A stretch of 12,816 bases of DNA from Syntrophaceae bacterium UBA3084 (GTDB lineage Bacteria > Desulfobacterota > Syntrophia > Syntrophales > UBA6807): positions 1 to 12,816 of the forward strand of contig DFBI01000224.1 of assembly GCA_002367335.1 (NCBI GenBank), written 5' to 3'. The position numbers were made by a program, and so were the translations under genes. Every line of letters begins with the position of its first letter. Within the stretch, counting starts at the first letter, position 1. The notes beneath the pieces were generated by a model. The model did not search any database and had not been told where the DNA came from. It saw only the letters and a list, made by a program, of their open reading frames with translations. Positions 1 through 6,567 of this stretch are shown piece by piece.

Positions 1-666
1 GCAGTTTGTCCCCTTACAATAGCCGCTTTCAATGCCATGAGAGCTATATCCACCCGAAACGACAAACCCGAAGCGGCAAGCAGACCCTTTGACAAAGACC
101 GGGACGGTTTTGTTATCAGTGAAGGTTCTGGCATAGTCATTCTGGAAGAATTGACCTTTGCTTTAAACAGAGGAGCCACAATCTACGCTGAATTGTCAGG
201 ATTTGGATCGACCTCTGATGCCTTTCATATAGCGGCACCGCCGCCAGGCCATCCGGGCGCGGTAAAATGTATGCAACTTGCCCTGCAAGATGCCGGCGTG
301 GAAGCTTCCGATATCGATTATATTAACGCGCATGGCACTTCAACACATCTGAATGATACATATGAAATTGAGGCCATAACAAAGGTGTTTGGCGATCACA
401 ACAAAAATATGGCTGTAAGTTCCACTAAATCGATGACAGGTCACATGCTCGGTGCTGCCGGGGGGGTGGAAGCAATTATTTCGGTAAAGTCAATTTGTGA
501 GGGGGTTGTCCCCCCAACCATCAATCTGGATAATCCTGATCCCGCATGCAATCTGGACCTTGTGCCACACAGGACAAGGAAAAAAGATGTCCGGGCAGCC
601 ATGTCCAACACCTTCGGTTTTGGTGGGGTCAATGCCGTTCTGGTTTTTAAGAAATACGATGAATAA
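1..666 (+). CDS. fabF: 3-oxoacyl-ACP synthase II (FabF), 5' end outside window
   Basis: Beta-ketoacyl-ACP synthase II condenses malonyl-ACP with a growing acyl-ACP in the cytoplasmic type II fatty-acid cycle. The reading frame is open from base 1, and the first visible residues already match the family (AFNAMRAISTRND, then RPFDKDRDGFV), so the gene begins upstream. About 221 C-terminal residues are visible. They carry two of the three catalytic elements: the histidine in NAHGTSTHLND and the lysine/histidine pair in STKSMTGHMLGAAGG. The glycine-rich C-terminal motif NTFGFGGVNAVLVF is also present. The active-site cysteine lies in the missing part. The stop is followed 56 bases later by rpiB on the same strand, in an order I associate with deltaproteobacteria. 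The paralogue FabB is less likely given the RPFDKDRDGFV and C-terminal motifs. Confidence 0.95.
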   Translation, partial: AVCPLTIAAFNAMRAISTRNDKPEAASRPFDKDRDGFVISEGSGIVILEELTFALNRGATIYAELSGFGSTSDAFHIAAPPPGHPGAVKCMQLALQDAGVEASDIDYINAHGTSTHLNDTYEIEAITKVFGDHNKNMAVSSTKSMTGHMLGAAGGVEAIISVKSICEGVVPPTINLDNPDPACNLDLVPHRTRKKDVRAAMSNTFGFGGVNAVLVFKKYDE

Positions 667-676
667 TCAAAAAGTT

Positions 677-696
677 AAGTCTCAGACTTCGAGTCT
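677..696. repeat. Two overlapping short inverted repeats between fabF and rpiB
   Basis: AAGTCT and AGACTT (677-682 and 684-689) flank one base, and AGACT and AGTCT (684-688 and 692-696) flank three bases. The two hairpins share bases and exclude each other. The stretch has a loose 7-base rhythm, like the clearer heptamer repeats elsewhere in the window, and lies just before the purine-rich ribosome binding region of rpiB (704-713). The arms are short, so chance is possible. No T-tract follows, so it does not look like a terminator. Confidence 0.35.
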
Positions 697-722
697 TGAT
701 TTTAAGGACGGGAATTGCTGTT

Positions 723-1181
723 GTGAAAGTTATTATAGGTTCTGATCACGCGGGTTATTCACTTAAAGAAGGCATAAAGGAATACCTCAATAAATCAGAA
801 ACAGAAATAGTTGACGTAGGAACAGATAGCGGTGAACCGGTGGACTACCCCGATTTCGGCTCTCGGGTGGCTGAAAAAGTTTCATCAGGTGAGTTTAAAA
901 GAGGTATACTCGTATGCGGTTCCGGTGTCGGAATGACAATCGTAGCAAATAAATTCCCCGGAGTGAGAGCTGCTTTATCTCTTGATGTCGAGACGGCTAA
1001 ATTAAGCAGGATGCATAACGATTCAAACATTCTTTCCCTCGCAGGAAGAAGAACTGATATAGAAACAGCAAAAAATATAATTAAAACATGGTTGGAAACG
1101 GAATTTGAAGGGGGAAGACACAAAAGACGTCTTGACAAAATCAAAAATATAGAGTTTGAAGTTTCAGGTTCAAAGGTATAA
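723..1181 (+). CDS. rpiB: Ribose-5-phosphate isomerase B
   Basis: RpiB interconverts ribose 5-phosphate and ribulose 5-phosphate in the non-oxidative pentose phosphate pathway, so it feeds the ribulose 5-phosphate used by RibB downstream. I chose the GTG at 723 because the protein then opens with VKVIIGSDHAG, the usual RpiB start, and AAGGACGGGA lies at 704-713. An in-frame TTG at 696 would add nine unconserved residues. Length is 152 residues, close to the usual ~150. Visible motifs are SDHAG (D8, H9), DYPDFG, CGSGVGM with the catalytic Cys65, ANKFPGVRAA, and the HND of RMHNDSN (H98). The last residues (VSGSKV) are encoded by DNA that forms the left arm of a heptamer inverted repeat, so this tail is probably not conserved. 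The LacA/LacB sugar isomerases are the related alternative, but the context favours RpiB. Confidence 0.93.
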   Translation: MKVIIGSDHAGYSLKEGIKEYLNKSETEIVDVGTDSGEPVDYPDFGSRVAEKVSSGEFKRGILVCGSGVGMTIVANKFPGVRAALSLDVETAKLSRMHNDSNILSLAGRRTDIETAKNIIKTWLETEFEGGRHKRRLDKIKNIEFEVSGSKV

Positions 1182-1210
1182 AACCTGAAACCTGAAACCT
1201 GAAACTCAAC
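1161..1210. repeat. Heptamer repeat (ACCTGAA) with facing inverted arm
   Basis: Three exact tandem copies of ACCTGAA occupy 1183-1203, followed by the diverged ACTCAAC at 1204-1210. A reverse-polarity arm, GTTTCAGGTT at 1161-1170, is perfectly complementary to AACCTGAAAC at 1182-1191, 1189-1198 and 1196-1205. A 10-bp stem can therefore form in three registers, the shortest with an 11-base loop. The left arm lies inside the end of rpiB, and the loop of the shortest form holds its stop codon (1179-1181). The glyA ribosome binding site begins right after, at 1212. No T-tract follows, so a simple intrinsic terminator is unlikely. Confidence 0.85.
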
Positions 1211-1226
1211 TAGGAGGAAAGCAATA

Positions 1227-2483
1227 ATGTCTATTTTATCGAAAACCGATCCGGAAGTTGCCCATGCCATAGTGCTGGAGACGAAACGACAGTCAGGCAA
1301 GGTGGAACTCATAGCCTCGGAAAATTTTGTAAGTGAGGCAGTTCTTGAAGCCCAGGGTTGTATAATGACCAATAAATACGCTGAGGGATATCCGGGAAAG
1401 AGATATTACGGAGGATGCGAATTTGTCGATATCGTGGAAACCCTTGCTATAGAAAGAACCAAACAACTCTTCGGCGCCGATCATGTAAACGTTCAGCCCC
1501 ATTCGGGAACTCAGGCTAATATGGCAGTTTATTTTGCGACGCTCCAGCCGGGAGATACAATTCTGGGAATGAATCTTTCCCATGGTGGACATCTTTCTCA
1601 CGGCAGTCCGGCAAACTTCTCAGGGAGACTTTATAATGTTGTTTCCTATGGAGTGGATAAAGAGACAGAGACTATCGATTTCAATGAAGTGGAAGATCAG
1701 GCAAAAAAACATAAGCCGAAAATGATCGTCGTCGGAGCAAGTGCGTATCCGAGAACGATCGATTTTGAGGCCTTTAGACAGATAGCGGACAAAGTCGGTG
1801 CAATTATTATGGTCGATATCGCCCATATTGCGGGCCTTGTTGCAACTGGCCTGCATCCCTCCCCTGTACCCAACTGCGAATTTGTTACTACAACGACTCA
1901 CAAAACCCTCCGCGGCCCCAGAGGGGGACTCATAATGTGTAAGGAAAATTTTGCCAAGATCATAAACAGCCGCGTATTTCCCGGCAGTCAGGGAGGTCCC
2001 CTTATGCATGTAATTGCTGCCAAGGCAGTGGCTTTACAGGAGGCTCTTTCGGATGACTTTAAAGTCTACCAGTCCCAGATTGTGAAAAACGCCAGGGCCA
2101 TGGCGGAAGAACTGATTTCTCGAGGTTTGCGCCTCGTCTCAGGGGGAACGGATAATCACCTTATGCTTGTCGATCTGACGGATAAGGGATTGACAGGGCT
2201 GGAGGTCGAAGAAGCCCTTGACCATGCTGGCATAACAACGAATAAAAATGGTATTCCTTTTGACACAAAAGGTCCTCAAGTCACAAGTGGCATAAGGCTT
2301 GGAACTCCCGCAGTTACAACGAGAGGTATGAAAGAAGAAGAAATGAGAACGATAGCCCGTTTAATTTCTCATATAATAGACGATATACACAACGATAAGC
2401 GAATCGAAGAAGTTAAAAAAGAGATCAGCGATCTTTGTAATAAATTCCCGCTTTACAGCGAACGGCTGGCGAAGCAAGTTTAA
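1227..2483 (+). CDS. glyA: Serine hydroxymethyltransferase
   Basis: GlyA is a cytoplasmic PLP enzyme that converts serine and tetrahydrofolate to glycine and 5,10-methylene-THF, the main source of one-carbon units. The ATG at 1227 has a strong AGGAGG at 1212-1217, nine bases upstream. The 418 residues match the usual bacterial length of about 415-420. Motifs include ELIASENFVS near residue 28, the NKYAEGYPGKRYYGG block (49-63), HSGTQAN (92-98), the cofactor-contacting MVDIAHIAG (D197, H200), and TTTTHKTLRGPRGG with the Schiff-base lysine at K226. It sits 45 bases after rpiB and 90 bases before the dCMP deaminase start. The pairing with dCMP deaminase makes sense because methylene-THF and dUMP are the two substrates of thymidylate synthase. 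Nothing in the protein looks damaged. Confidence 0.98.
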   Translation: MSILSKTDPEVAHAIVLETKRQSGKVELIASENFVSEAVLEAQGCIMTNKYAEGYPGKRYYGGCEFVDIVETLAIERTKQLFGADHVNVQPHSGTQANMAVYFATLQPGDTILGMNLSHGGHLSHGSPANFSGRLYNVVSYGVDKETETIDFNEVEDQAKKHKPKMIVVGASAYPRTIDFEAFRQIADKVGAIIMVDIAHIAGLVATGLHPSPVPNCEFVTTTTHKTLRGPRGGLIMCKENFAKIINSRVFPGSQGGPLMHVIAAKAVALQEALSDDFKVYQSQIVKNARAMAEELISRGLRLVSGGTDNHLMLVDLTDKGLTGLEVEEALDHAGITTNKNGIPFDTKGPQVTSGIRLGTPAVTTRGMKEEEMRTIARLISHIIDDIHNDKRIEEVKKEISDLCNKFPLYSERLAKQV

Positions 2484-2485
2484 AG

Positions 2486-2508
2486 TTTCGAGTTTCGGGT
2501 TTCGAGTT
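2486..2508. repeat. Heptamer block, reverse polarity (TTTCGAG/TTTCGGG), left arm of long inverted repeat
   Basis: Beginning three bases after the glyA stop, this block reads TTTCGAG-TTTCGGG-TTTCGAG-TT. Its 23 bases are the exact reverse complement of 2584-2606, and also of 2598-2620 and 2612-2634, in the heptamer array at the start of the downstream deaminase gene. The bases between the arms (2509-2583) contain the deaminase ribosome binding site and start codon. Confidence 0.9.
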
Positions 2509-2573
2509 ACAGGAAAAAAGTTATTTCAGATAAGGGCGCAGCTTGACAAATGACATTTGAAGGAACAAGATCA

Positions 2574-3080
2574 ATGAGTTTAAAACTCGAAACCCGAAAC
2601 TCGAAACCCGAAACTCGAAACCCGAAACTCGAAACCCGTAGCGATCGCCCCAGTTGGGATCAGTATTTTATGGACATTGTGGAACTTGTATCAAAACGTT
2701 CTACATGTTTGAGACGCAAGGTAGGGGCCGTTTTAGTAAGGGATAAAAGAATATTATCAACGGGATATAACGGTGCGCCTACAGGAATTCGTCATTGTGC
2801 AGAAGTTGGGTGTCTGCGTGAACAATTGAATGTACCTTCCGGAGAACGGCATGAACTGTGCCGGGGTTTGCATGCGGAACAAAATGCCATCATCCAGGCG
2901 GCTCTCCATGGTGTAAGCATAAAGGGTTCAACAATATATTGCACGAATCATCCCTGTATCATATGTTCAAAAATGATCATAAACTCGGGAATTGAAAAAA
3001 TTGTTTACAGGGACGGCTACAGGGATAAACTGTCCGAAGAAATGCTCAAAGAGGCGAATATCGAGGTAAGAAAGTTTTGA
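2574..3080 (+). CDS. Deoxycytidylate (dCMP) deaminase with repeat-encoded N-terminus
   Basis: This zinc enzyme deaminates dCMP to dUMP, the precursor for dTMP. I prefer the ATG at 2574 (168 residues) because AAGGA at 2560-2564 lies nine bases upstream; an in-frame ATG at 2550 has no comparable site. The CDA-fold core starts at RPSWDQYF (residues 25-32). Key motifs are GAVLVRDKRIL, TGYNGAPTG, the HAE motif with zinc ligand H100 and catalytic E102, and PCIIC with zinc ligands C128 and C131. Residues 5-22 (LETRNSKPETRNPKLETR) are encoded entirely by a tandem heptamer DNA repeat. No ATG, GTG or TTG lies between the repeat and the conserved RPSW, so the tail appears to be translated. The ComEB-type family fits; ordinary cytidine deaminase and dCTP deaminase (Dcd) do not. 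Its stop overlaps the nrdR start. Confidence 0.92.
   Translation: MSLKLETRNSKPETRNPKLETRSDRPSWDQYFMDIVELVSKRSTCLRRKVGAVLVRDKRILSTGYNGAPTGIRHCAEVGCLREQLNVPSGERHELCRGLHAEQNAIIQAALHGVSIKGSTIYCTNHPCIICSKMIINSGIEKIVYRDGYRDKLSEEMLKEANIEVRKF
2584..2639. repeat. Tandem heptamer array (AACTCGA/AACCCGA), 8 units
   Basis: Eight contiguous 7-base units alternate strictly between AACTCGA and AACCCGA, giving a 14-base higher-order unit. Only the final base of the last copy differs. The array lies inside the dCMP deaminase reading frame without introducing a stop. It pairs perfectly over 23 bases, in three registers, with the reverse-polarity block at 2486-2508. Confidence 0.93.
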
Positions 3081-3544
3081 AGTGTCCTTTTTGCTCCAAC
3101 GTGGAAAACAAAGTCATAGACTCCAGGATAAGTAAAGATGGTAACGCTATCAGGAGGAGAAGAGAGTGTCTTACATGCGGAAAAAGATTCACCACATATG
3201 AGTTTGTAGAAGAAGTTCTTCCTATGGTTGTCAAGAAGGACGGGAGAAGGGAAACTTTTGATAGAGGGAAGGTCCTCTCGGGAATCAAAAAAGCGTGCGA
3301 AAAACGCCCAATCAGTATGGATGTCATAGAAGACATTGTTGAAAAAATAGAACAGGAATGCCAGGAATTACAGTTAAAAGAAATTCCCACATCGATTATA
3401 GGTGAAAAGATTATGAGCGAGCTTCACAATCTTGATGGTGTTGCCTACGTGAGATTTGCATCTGTCTATAGAGACTTTAAAGATCCTAATGAATTTTTAG
3501 ACAGGCTAAAAGATTTTCTGAGTAAAGAAAAAAAGGATGTGTAG
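3077..3544 (+). CDS. nrdR: Transcriptional repressor NrdR
   Basis: NrdR binds NrdR boxes upstream of ribonucleotide reductase genes and represses them in response to nucleotides bound by its ATP-cone. The 155 residues show an N-terminal zinc ribbon with C3, C6, C31 and C34 (CPFC and CLTC), then the basic RRRREC segment and the GKRFTTYE motif. The ATP-cone follows from about residue 49 (VVKKDGRRETFDRGKV) to about 140 (VAYVRFASVYRDF). The start is TTG, overlapping the deaminase stop as TTGA, and gives the canonical MKCPFC opening. GAGG at 3063-3066 is ten bases upstream. The overlap and weak start codon suggest translational coupling and low expression, as suits a repressor. No reductase gene lies in the window, so the targets are elsewhere. 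Confidence 0.96.
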   Translation: MKCPFCSNVENKVIDSRISKDGNAIRRRRECLTCGKRFTTYEFVEEVLPMVVKKDGRRETFDRGKVLSGIKKACEKRPISMDVIEDIVEKIEQECQELQLKEIPTSIIGEKIMSELHNLDGVAYVRFASVYRDFKDPNEFLDRLKDFLSKEKKDV

Positions 3545-3593
3545 CTTCTCGTACCAAACATGGCTTCAAAACGCGCCGTATCCCCATTTAATT

Positions 3594-3627
3594 TGACGTT
3601 GGACGTTGAATGTTCGATGTTGACGTT
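3594..3627. repeat. Degenerate heptamer repeat (GACGTTG-like) before ribE
   Basis: Units TGACGTT, GGACGTT, GAATGTT and CGATGTT run head to tail from 3594 to 3621, followed by GACGTT one base out of phase (3622-3627). The repeat lies in the 145-base gap between nrdR and ribE. Nearby, CGCCC and GGGCG (3641-3645 and 3649-3653) can form a small hairpin, but without a T-tract. I saw none of the conserved segments of an FMN riboswitch in this gap. Confidence 0.75.
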
Positions 3628-3689
3628 CATCTTTTAAGCCCGCCCGCAGGGCGCTAAGTTCACACACTTGAAGGGAAAAACAGGTTGCA

Positions 3690-4325
3690 ATGTTTACTGG
3701 TATCATAGAGAGCATAGGAGTTGTCAAAAAGATAACCACAAAGGGAGGAGCTGCTCTCCTGGAAATTGACACATCCATGAATCTTGACGATATTAAAACA
3801 GGAGACAGCATAGCAATCAGCGGAACATGTCTCACCGTTACCGGGATAAGTGACAGAGGATTTGTTGCAGATGTTTCTGCGGAAACCCTGGTAAAGACGA
3901 ACTTGAAAACTTTAAAACGGGGTGATAACGTAAATCTGGAGAAAGCCCTGAGGTTAAATTCCTTTTTAGGCGGACATCTTGTTCTGGGACATGTTGATGG
4001 TATTGGAAACATTTGTGAAAGGCTTGAAAAATCCAATTCTATTATTTTAGGGGTGGAGATAGACAAAGAATTAAGTAAATATATGGTCCAGAAAGGTTCT
4101 GTAACGGTTGACGGTGTCAGTCTGACCGTTAACAGATATGAAAAAAACAGATTTTATGTTAATATTATCCCTCATACGGCCCTAGCAACTACATTGGGAT
4201 CCAAAAAGACGAGAGATTCTGTGAACATCGAAACAGATATATTAGGCAAGTATATCGAAAAATTTCTCAATCCTGAGAAAGAAATAGACATGAATTTTTT
4301 ATCGGAACATGGTTTTTCCAAATAA
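3690..4325 (+). CDS. ribE: Riboflavin synthase, alpha subunit
   Basis: RibE performs the last riboflavin step, the dismutation of two 6,7-dimethyl-8-ribityllumazine molecules into riboflavin and the pyrimidinedione that RibH re-uses. The canonical MFTGIIE start is at 3690, with AAGGGA at 3671-3676 upstream. The 211 residues form the expected two similar lumazine-binding barrels. The first carries GTCLTV (45-50), SAETL (63-67) and GGHLVLGHVDGIG (94-106). The second carries DGVSLTV (141-147), IPHTA (160-164) and NIETDILGKY (179-188). A C-terminal extension of about 20 residues (FLNPEKEIDMNFLSEHGFSK) resembles the helix used for trimerisation. In E. coli naming this gene is ribC/ribE. It begins a riboflavin cluster followed by ribBA and ribH, but no ribD precedes it. 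Confidence 0.96.
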   Translation: MFTGIIESIGVVKKITTKGGAALLEIDTSMNLDDIKTGDSIAISGTCLTVTGISDRGFVADVSAETLVKTNLKTLKRGDNVNLEKALRLNSFLGGHLVLGHVDGIGNICERLEKSNSIILGVEIDKELSKYMVQKGSVTVDGVSLTVNRYEKNRFYVNIIPHTALATTLGSKKTRDSVNIETDILGKYIEKFLNPEKEIDMNFLSEHGFSK

Positions 4326-4389
4326 GAAAACCAAATGTAAACTTTCATAAACTGTATGGTAAAGACTGGAAAGAAGAGGTAGCAATAAA

Positions 4390-5595
4390 ATGTCCACAGG
4401 TACAATTAAAAAAGCAATTGAAGACATAAAAAATGGCAAGATGGTAATCCTGGTTGATGATGAAGATCGAGAAAATGAAGGTGATCTCTGTATGGCAGCA
4501 GAGTATGTAACACCGGAAGCCATTAATTTTATGGCAACATATGGCAGAGGATTGATTTGCCTGTCCTTATCTGATGAACTCGCAGATAAATTAAAGCTAC
4601 CATTGATGGTGAAAGACAATGAATCCAGATTCGGCACAGCCTTTACCGTATCTATTGAGGCCAGGAAAGGGGTAACTACAGGAATTTCAGCCGCTGACAG
4701 AGCAATGACAATACGCACTGCTGTTGCTGACAATGTTAAACCTGATGACATTGTTAGTCCGGGGCATGTCTTTCCTCTTCGAGCCAAGAGAGGAGGAGTT
4801 CTTGTAAGGACCGGACAGACAGAGGGTTCTGTCGATCTGGCCAGGATGGCAGGCCTTAAACAGGCTGGTGTCATCTGTGAAATCATGAAAGATGATGGAA
4901 CAATGGCGAGGAGGCCGGATCTTGAAATATTTGCTAAAACACACAACTTAAAGATCGTTACAATTGCCGATATGATCAACTTTCGGCTGCAACACGAAAG
5001 CCTGGTGAGAAGGGCCGCGACTGCTAAAATCCCCACGCGATATGGCGGATTGTTTGATATAATAATGTATGAAAATGACGTGGACCATATGGAGCATATT
5101 GCTCTGGTCAAAGGAGAGATTCACCCTGATGACAAGGTTCTGGTACGAGTCCACTCGGAATGCTTAACAGGTGATCTTTTTGGTTCCGAACGGTGTGACT
5201 GCGGTGACCAGCTCCATACTGCCATGAAGATGGTGGAACAGGAGGGTAAAGGAGTTATCGTGTATATGCGCCAGGAAGGAAGAGGCATCGGTCTTAAAAA
5301 CAAGATTAAGGCATATCATTTACAGGAGCAAGGCAGAGATACAGTTGAAGCAAATATCGAACTCGGATTCAAATCGGATCTCAGAGATTACGGTATTGGA
5401 GCCCAAATCCTCGTGGATCTGGGTGTAAGAAAAATGCGATTAATGACAAATAATCCCAAAAAAATCGTAGGTCTTGAAGGATATGGTGTTGAAATTGTTG
5501 AGAGGGTTCCTATTGAAATTGAACCCACTGAAAACAATATTCGCTACCTTACAACAAAGAAGAAAAAGATGGGTCATATATTAACGAGTGTATAG
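4390..5595 (+). CDS. ribBA: Bifunctional DHBP synthase / GTP cyclohydrolase II (RibBA)
   Basis: This fusion supplies both riboflavin building blocks: 3,4-dihydroxy-2-butanone 4-phosphate from ribulose 5-phosphate (RibB half, about residues 1-200), and the pyrimidine from GTP (RibA half, about 205-400). The start at 4390 has AGAGGT at 4375-4380. RibB motifs are DDEDRENEGD (23-32), TTGISAADRA and GHVFPLRA (125-132). RibA shows zinc cysteines C258, C269 and C271 in SECLTGDLFGSERCDCG, RQEGRGIGL (294-302) and DYGIGAQIL (333-341). One deviation: the usual GHTE motif of RibB reads GQTE here (Q143), replacing a histidine described as a metal ligand in E. coli RibB. I believe this variant occurs in related proteins, so loss of activity should not be assumed. 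The length of 401 is typical. Confidence 0.96.
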   Translation: MSTGTIKKAIEDIKNGKMVILVDDEDRENEGDLCMAAEYVTPEAINFMATYGRGLICLSLSDELADKLKLPLMVKDNESRFGTAFTVSIEARKGVTTGISAADRAMTIRTAVADNVKPDDIVSPGHVFPLRAKRGGVLVRTGQTEGSVDLARMAGLKQAGVICEIMKDDGTMARRPDLEIFAKTHNLKIVTIADMINFRLQHESLVRRAATAKIPTRYGGLFDIIMYENDVDHMEHIALVKGEIHPDDKVLVRVHSECLTGDLFGSERCDCGDQLHTAMKMVEQEGKGVIVYMRQEGRGIGLKNKIKAYHLQEQGRDTVEANIELGFKSDLRDYGIGAQILVDLGVRKMRLMTNNPKKIVGLEGYGVEIVERVPIEIEPTENNIRYLTTKKKKMGHILTSV

Positions 5596-5634
5596 AAACG
5601 TTTGCAAAGATATAAGAGAAATGGGGAGATAATC

Positions 5635-6099
5635 ATGCCGAAGATAACGGAAGGAAAAATTGTTGCCAAAGGAATGAAATTTGGCATAGTTGCGAGTCGT
5701 TTTAACGATTTTATCTGCAGCAACCTTGTCGATGGTGCATTGGATGCCTTGATCAGGGCAGGGGCAGATGAAAAAGATATCAATGTTGTGAAAGTTCCCG
5801 GGGCTTTTGAGATACCTGTTGTGGCAAAAAAACTTGCAAAAAGCGGAAATTTTAATGCAATCATATGTCTCGGTGCTGTCATAAGGGGAGCTACTTCACA
5901 TTTTGAGTACGTAAGTTCCGAAGTTTCAAAAGGAATTGCCAGTGTATCTTTAGAAACCGAGGTTCCGGTCGCTTTTGGTGTTATCACTGCCGACACTATT
6001 GAGCAGGCCATTGAAAGGGCAGGGTCGAAATCCGGTAACAAAGGTTGGGATGCCGCTTTGTCAGCCATTGAAATGGCCAATCTTTTTAAACTATTGTAG
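5635..6099 (+). CDS. ribH: 6,7-dimethyl-8-ribityllumazine synthase
   Basis: RibH condenses the 3,4-dihydroxybutanone phosphate made by RibBA with the ribityl-aminopyrimidine to give lumazine, the substrate of RibE. The enzyme usually assembles into pentamers or 60-subunit shells. I chose the ATG at 5635 because GGGGAG at 5623-5628 lies six bases upstream and the protein then begins MPKITEGK, as in the family; an in-frame TTG at 5602 would add 11 unconserved residues. The 154 residues match the family length. Visible motifs are the substrate-binding SRFN (21-24), VPGAFEIP (54-61), CLGAVIRGATSHFEYV with catalytic H89, PVAFGVIT and the C-terminal GNKGWDAALSAIEMANL. It lies 39 bases after ribBA and 12 bases before nusB, probably in one operon. 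Confidence 0.97.
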   Translation: MPKITEGKIVAKGMKFGIVASRFNDFICSNLVDGALDALIRAGADEKDINVVKVPGAFEIPVVAKKLAKSGNFNAIICLGAVIRGATSHFEYVSSEVSKGIASVSLETEVPVAFGVITADTIEQAIERAGSKSGNKGWDAALSAIEMANLFKLL

Positions 6100-6111
6100 T
6101 CTGAGGAATGA

Positions 6112-6567
6112 ATGGGTACCAGAAGAAAGGCAAGAGAGGTCGCCTTACAAGTTCTTTTTCAAATTGATATATCAAAAGTTGATGTTCACGAAGCAATTGA
6201 TCTTTTCTGGAACAACTTTAAAGCGCCGGCAAACGTTAAATGTTTCTCTACGCAATTAATCAAAGGTACCCAGATGCATTTAAATGAGATAGACGATTTC
6301 ATAAAAAGCTGTTCTGAAAACTGGTCTCTTGAACGAATGCCTGTGGTTGACAAAAGCATATTAAGACTGGCCGTTTACGAACTTGTATACTGCAAGGATA
6401 TTCCACCCAAGGTAACGCTTAACGAAGCGATTGACATGGGAAAAGCTTACGGGTCGGAGAATTCAGGCTCCTTTATAAATGGTATACTTGATGCCTTATA
6501 CACAAAAATATGTAAGAAAAATGAAAGTAAAGATATCATCGGAACCGATAGATTTTCTGAACTATGA
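6112..6567 (+). CDS. nusB: Transcription antitermination factor NusB
   Basis: NusB joins NusE (ribosomal protein S10) on boxA RNA to support antitermination, mainly on rRNA operons. The protein has 151 residues, near the usual size, and opens with the family pattern GTRRKAREVALQVLFQID. The C-terminal half carries RMPVVDKSILRLAVYEL, then PPKVTLNEAIDMGKAYG and FINGILDAL, the best conserved parts of the family. GAGGA at 6103-6107 is only four bases from the ATG. An overlapping ATG at 6108 is out of frame. A ribH-nusB pair is widespread in bacteria and suggests co-transcription with the riboflavin genes. The last 47 bases overlap the next gene in a different frame. Confidence 0.96.
   Translation: MGTRRKAREVALQVLFQIDISKVDVHEAIDLFWNNFKAPANVKCFSTQLIKGTQMHLNEIDDFIKSCSENWSLERMPVVDKSILRLAVYELVYCKDIPPKVTLNEAIDMGKAYGSENSGSFINGILDALYTKICKKNESKDIIGTDRFSEL

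Noticed and set aside
845..1372. Long open frame on the - strand opposite rpiB and glyA
   Set aside because: It lies antisense to two well-supported genes, has no family resemblance, and looks like a shadow of their codon pattern.
2584..2639. Heptamer array as a CRISPR array
   Set aside because: The units are 7 bases with no spacers and no Cas genes, so it is a simple tandem repeat.
3545..3689. Possible FMN riboswitch before the riboflavin genes
   Set aside because: The conserved RFN segments and the long multi-stem layout are absent. The gap holds a heptamer repeat and only a 5-bp hairpin.
4299..5111. 270-codon open frame on the - strand opposite ribBA
   Set aside because: It is fully antisense to RibBA, whose motifs are intact. 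The translated product is low-complexity and unlike any family I know.
6479..6520. Longer N-terminus for the M17 N-terminal-domain protein
   Set aside because: The extra residues only reflect nusB read in another frame. The family's first strand begins at the ATG at 6521.
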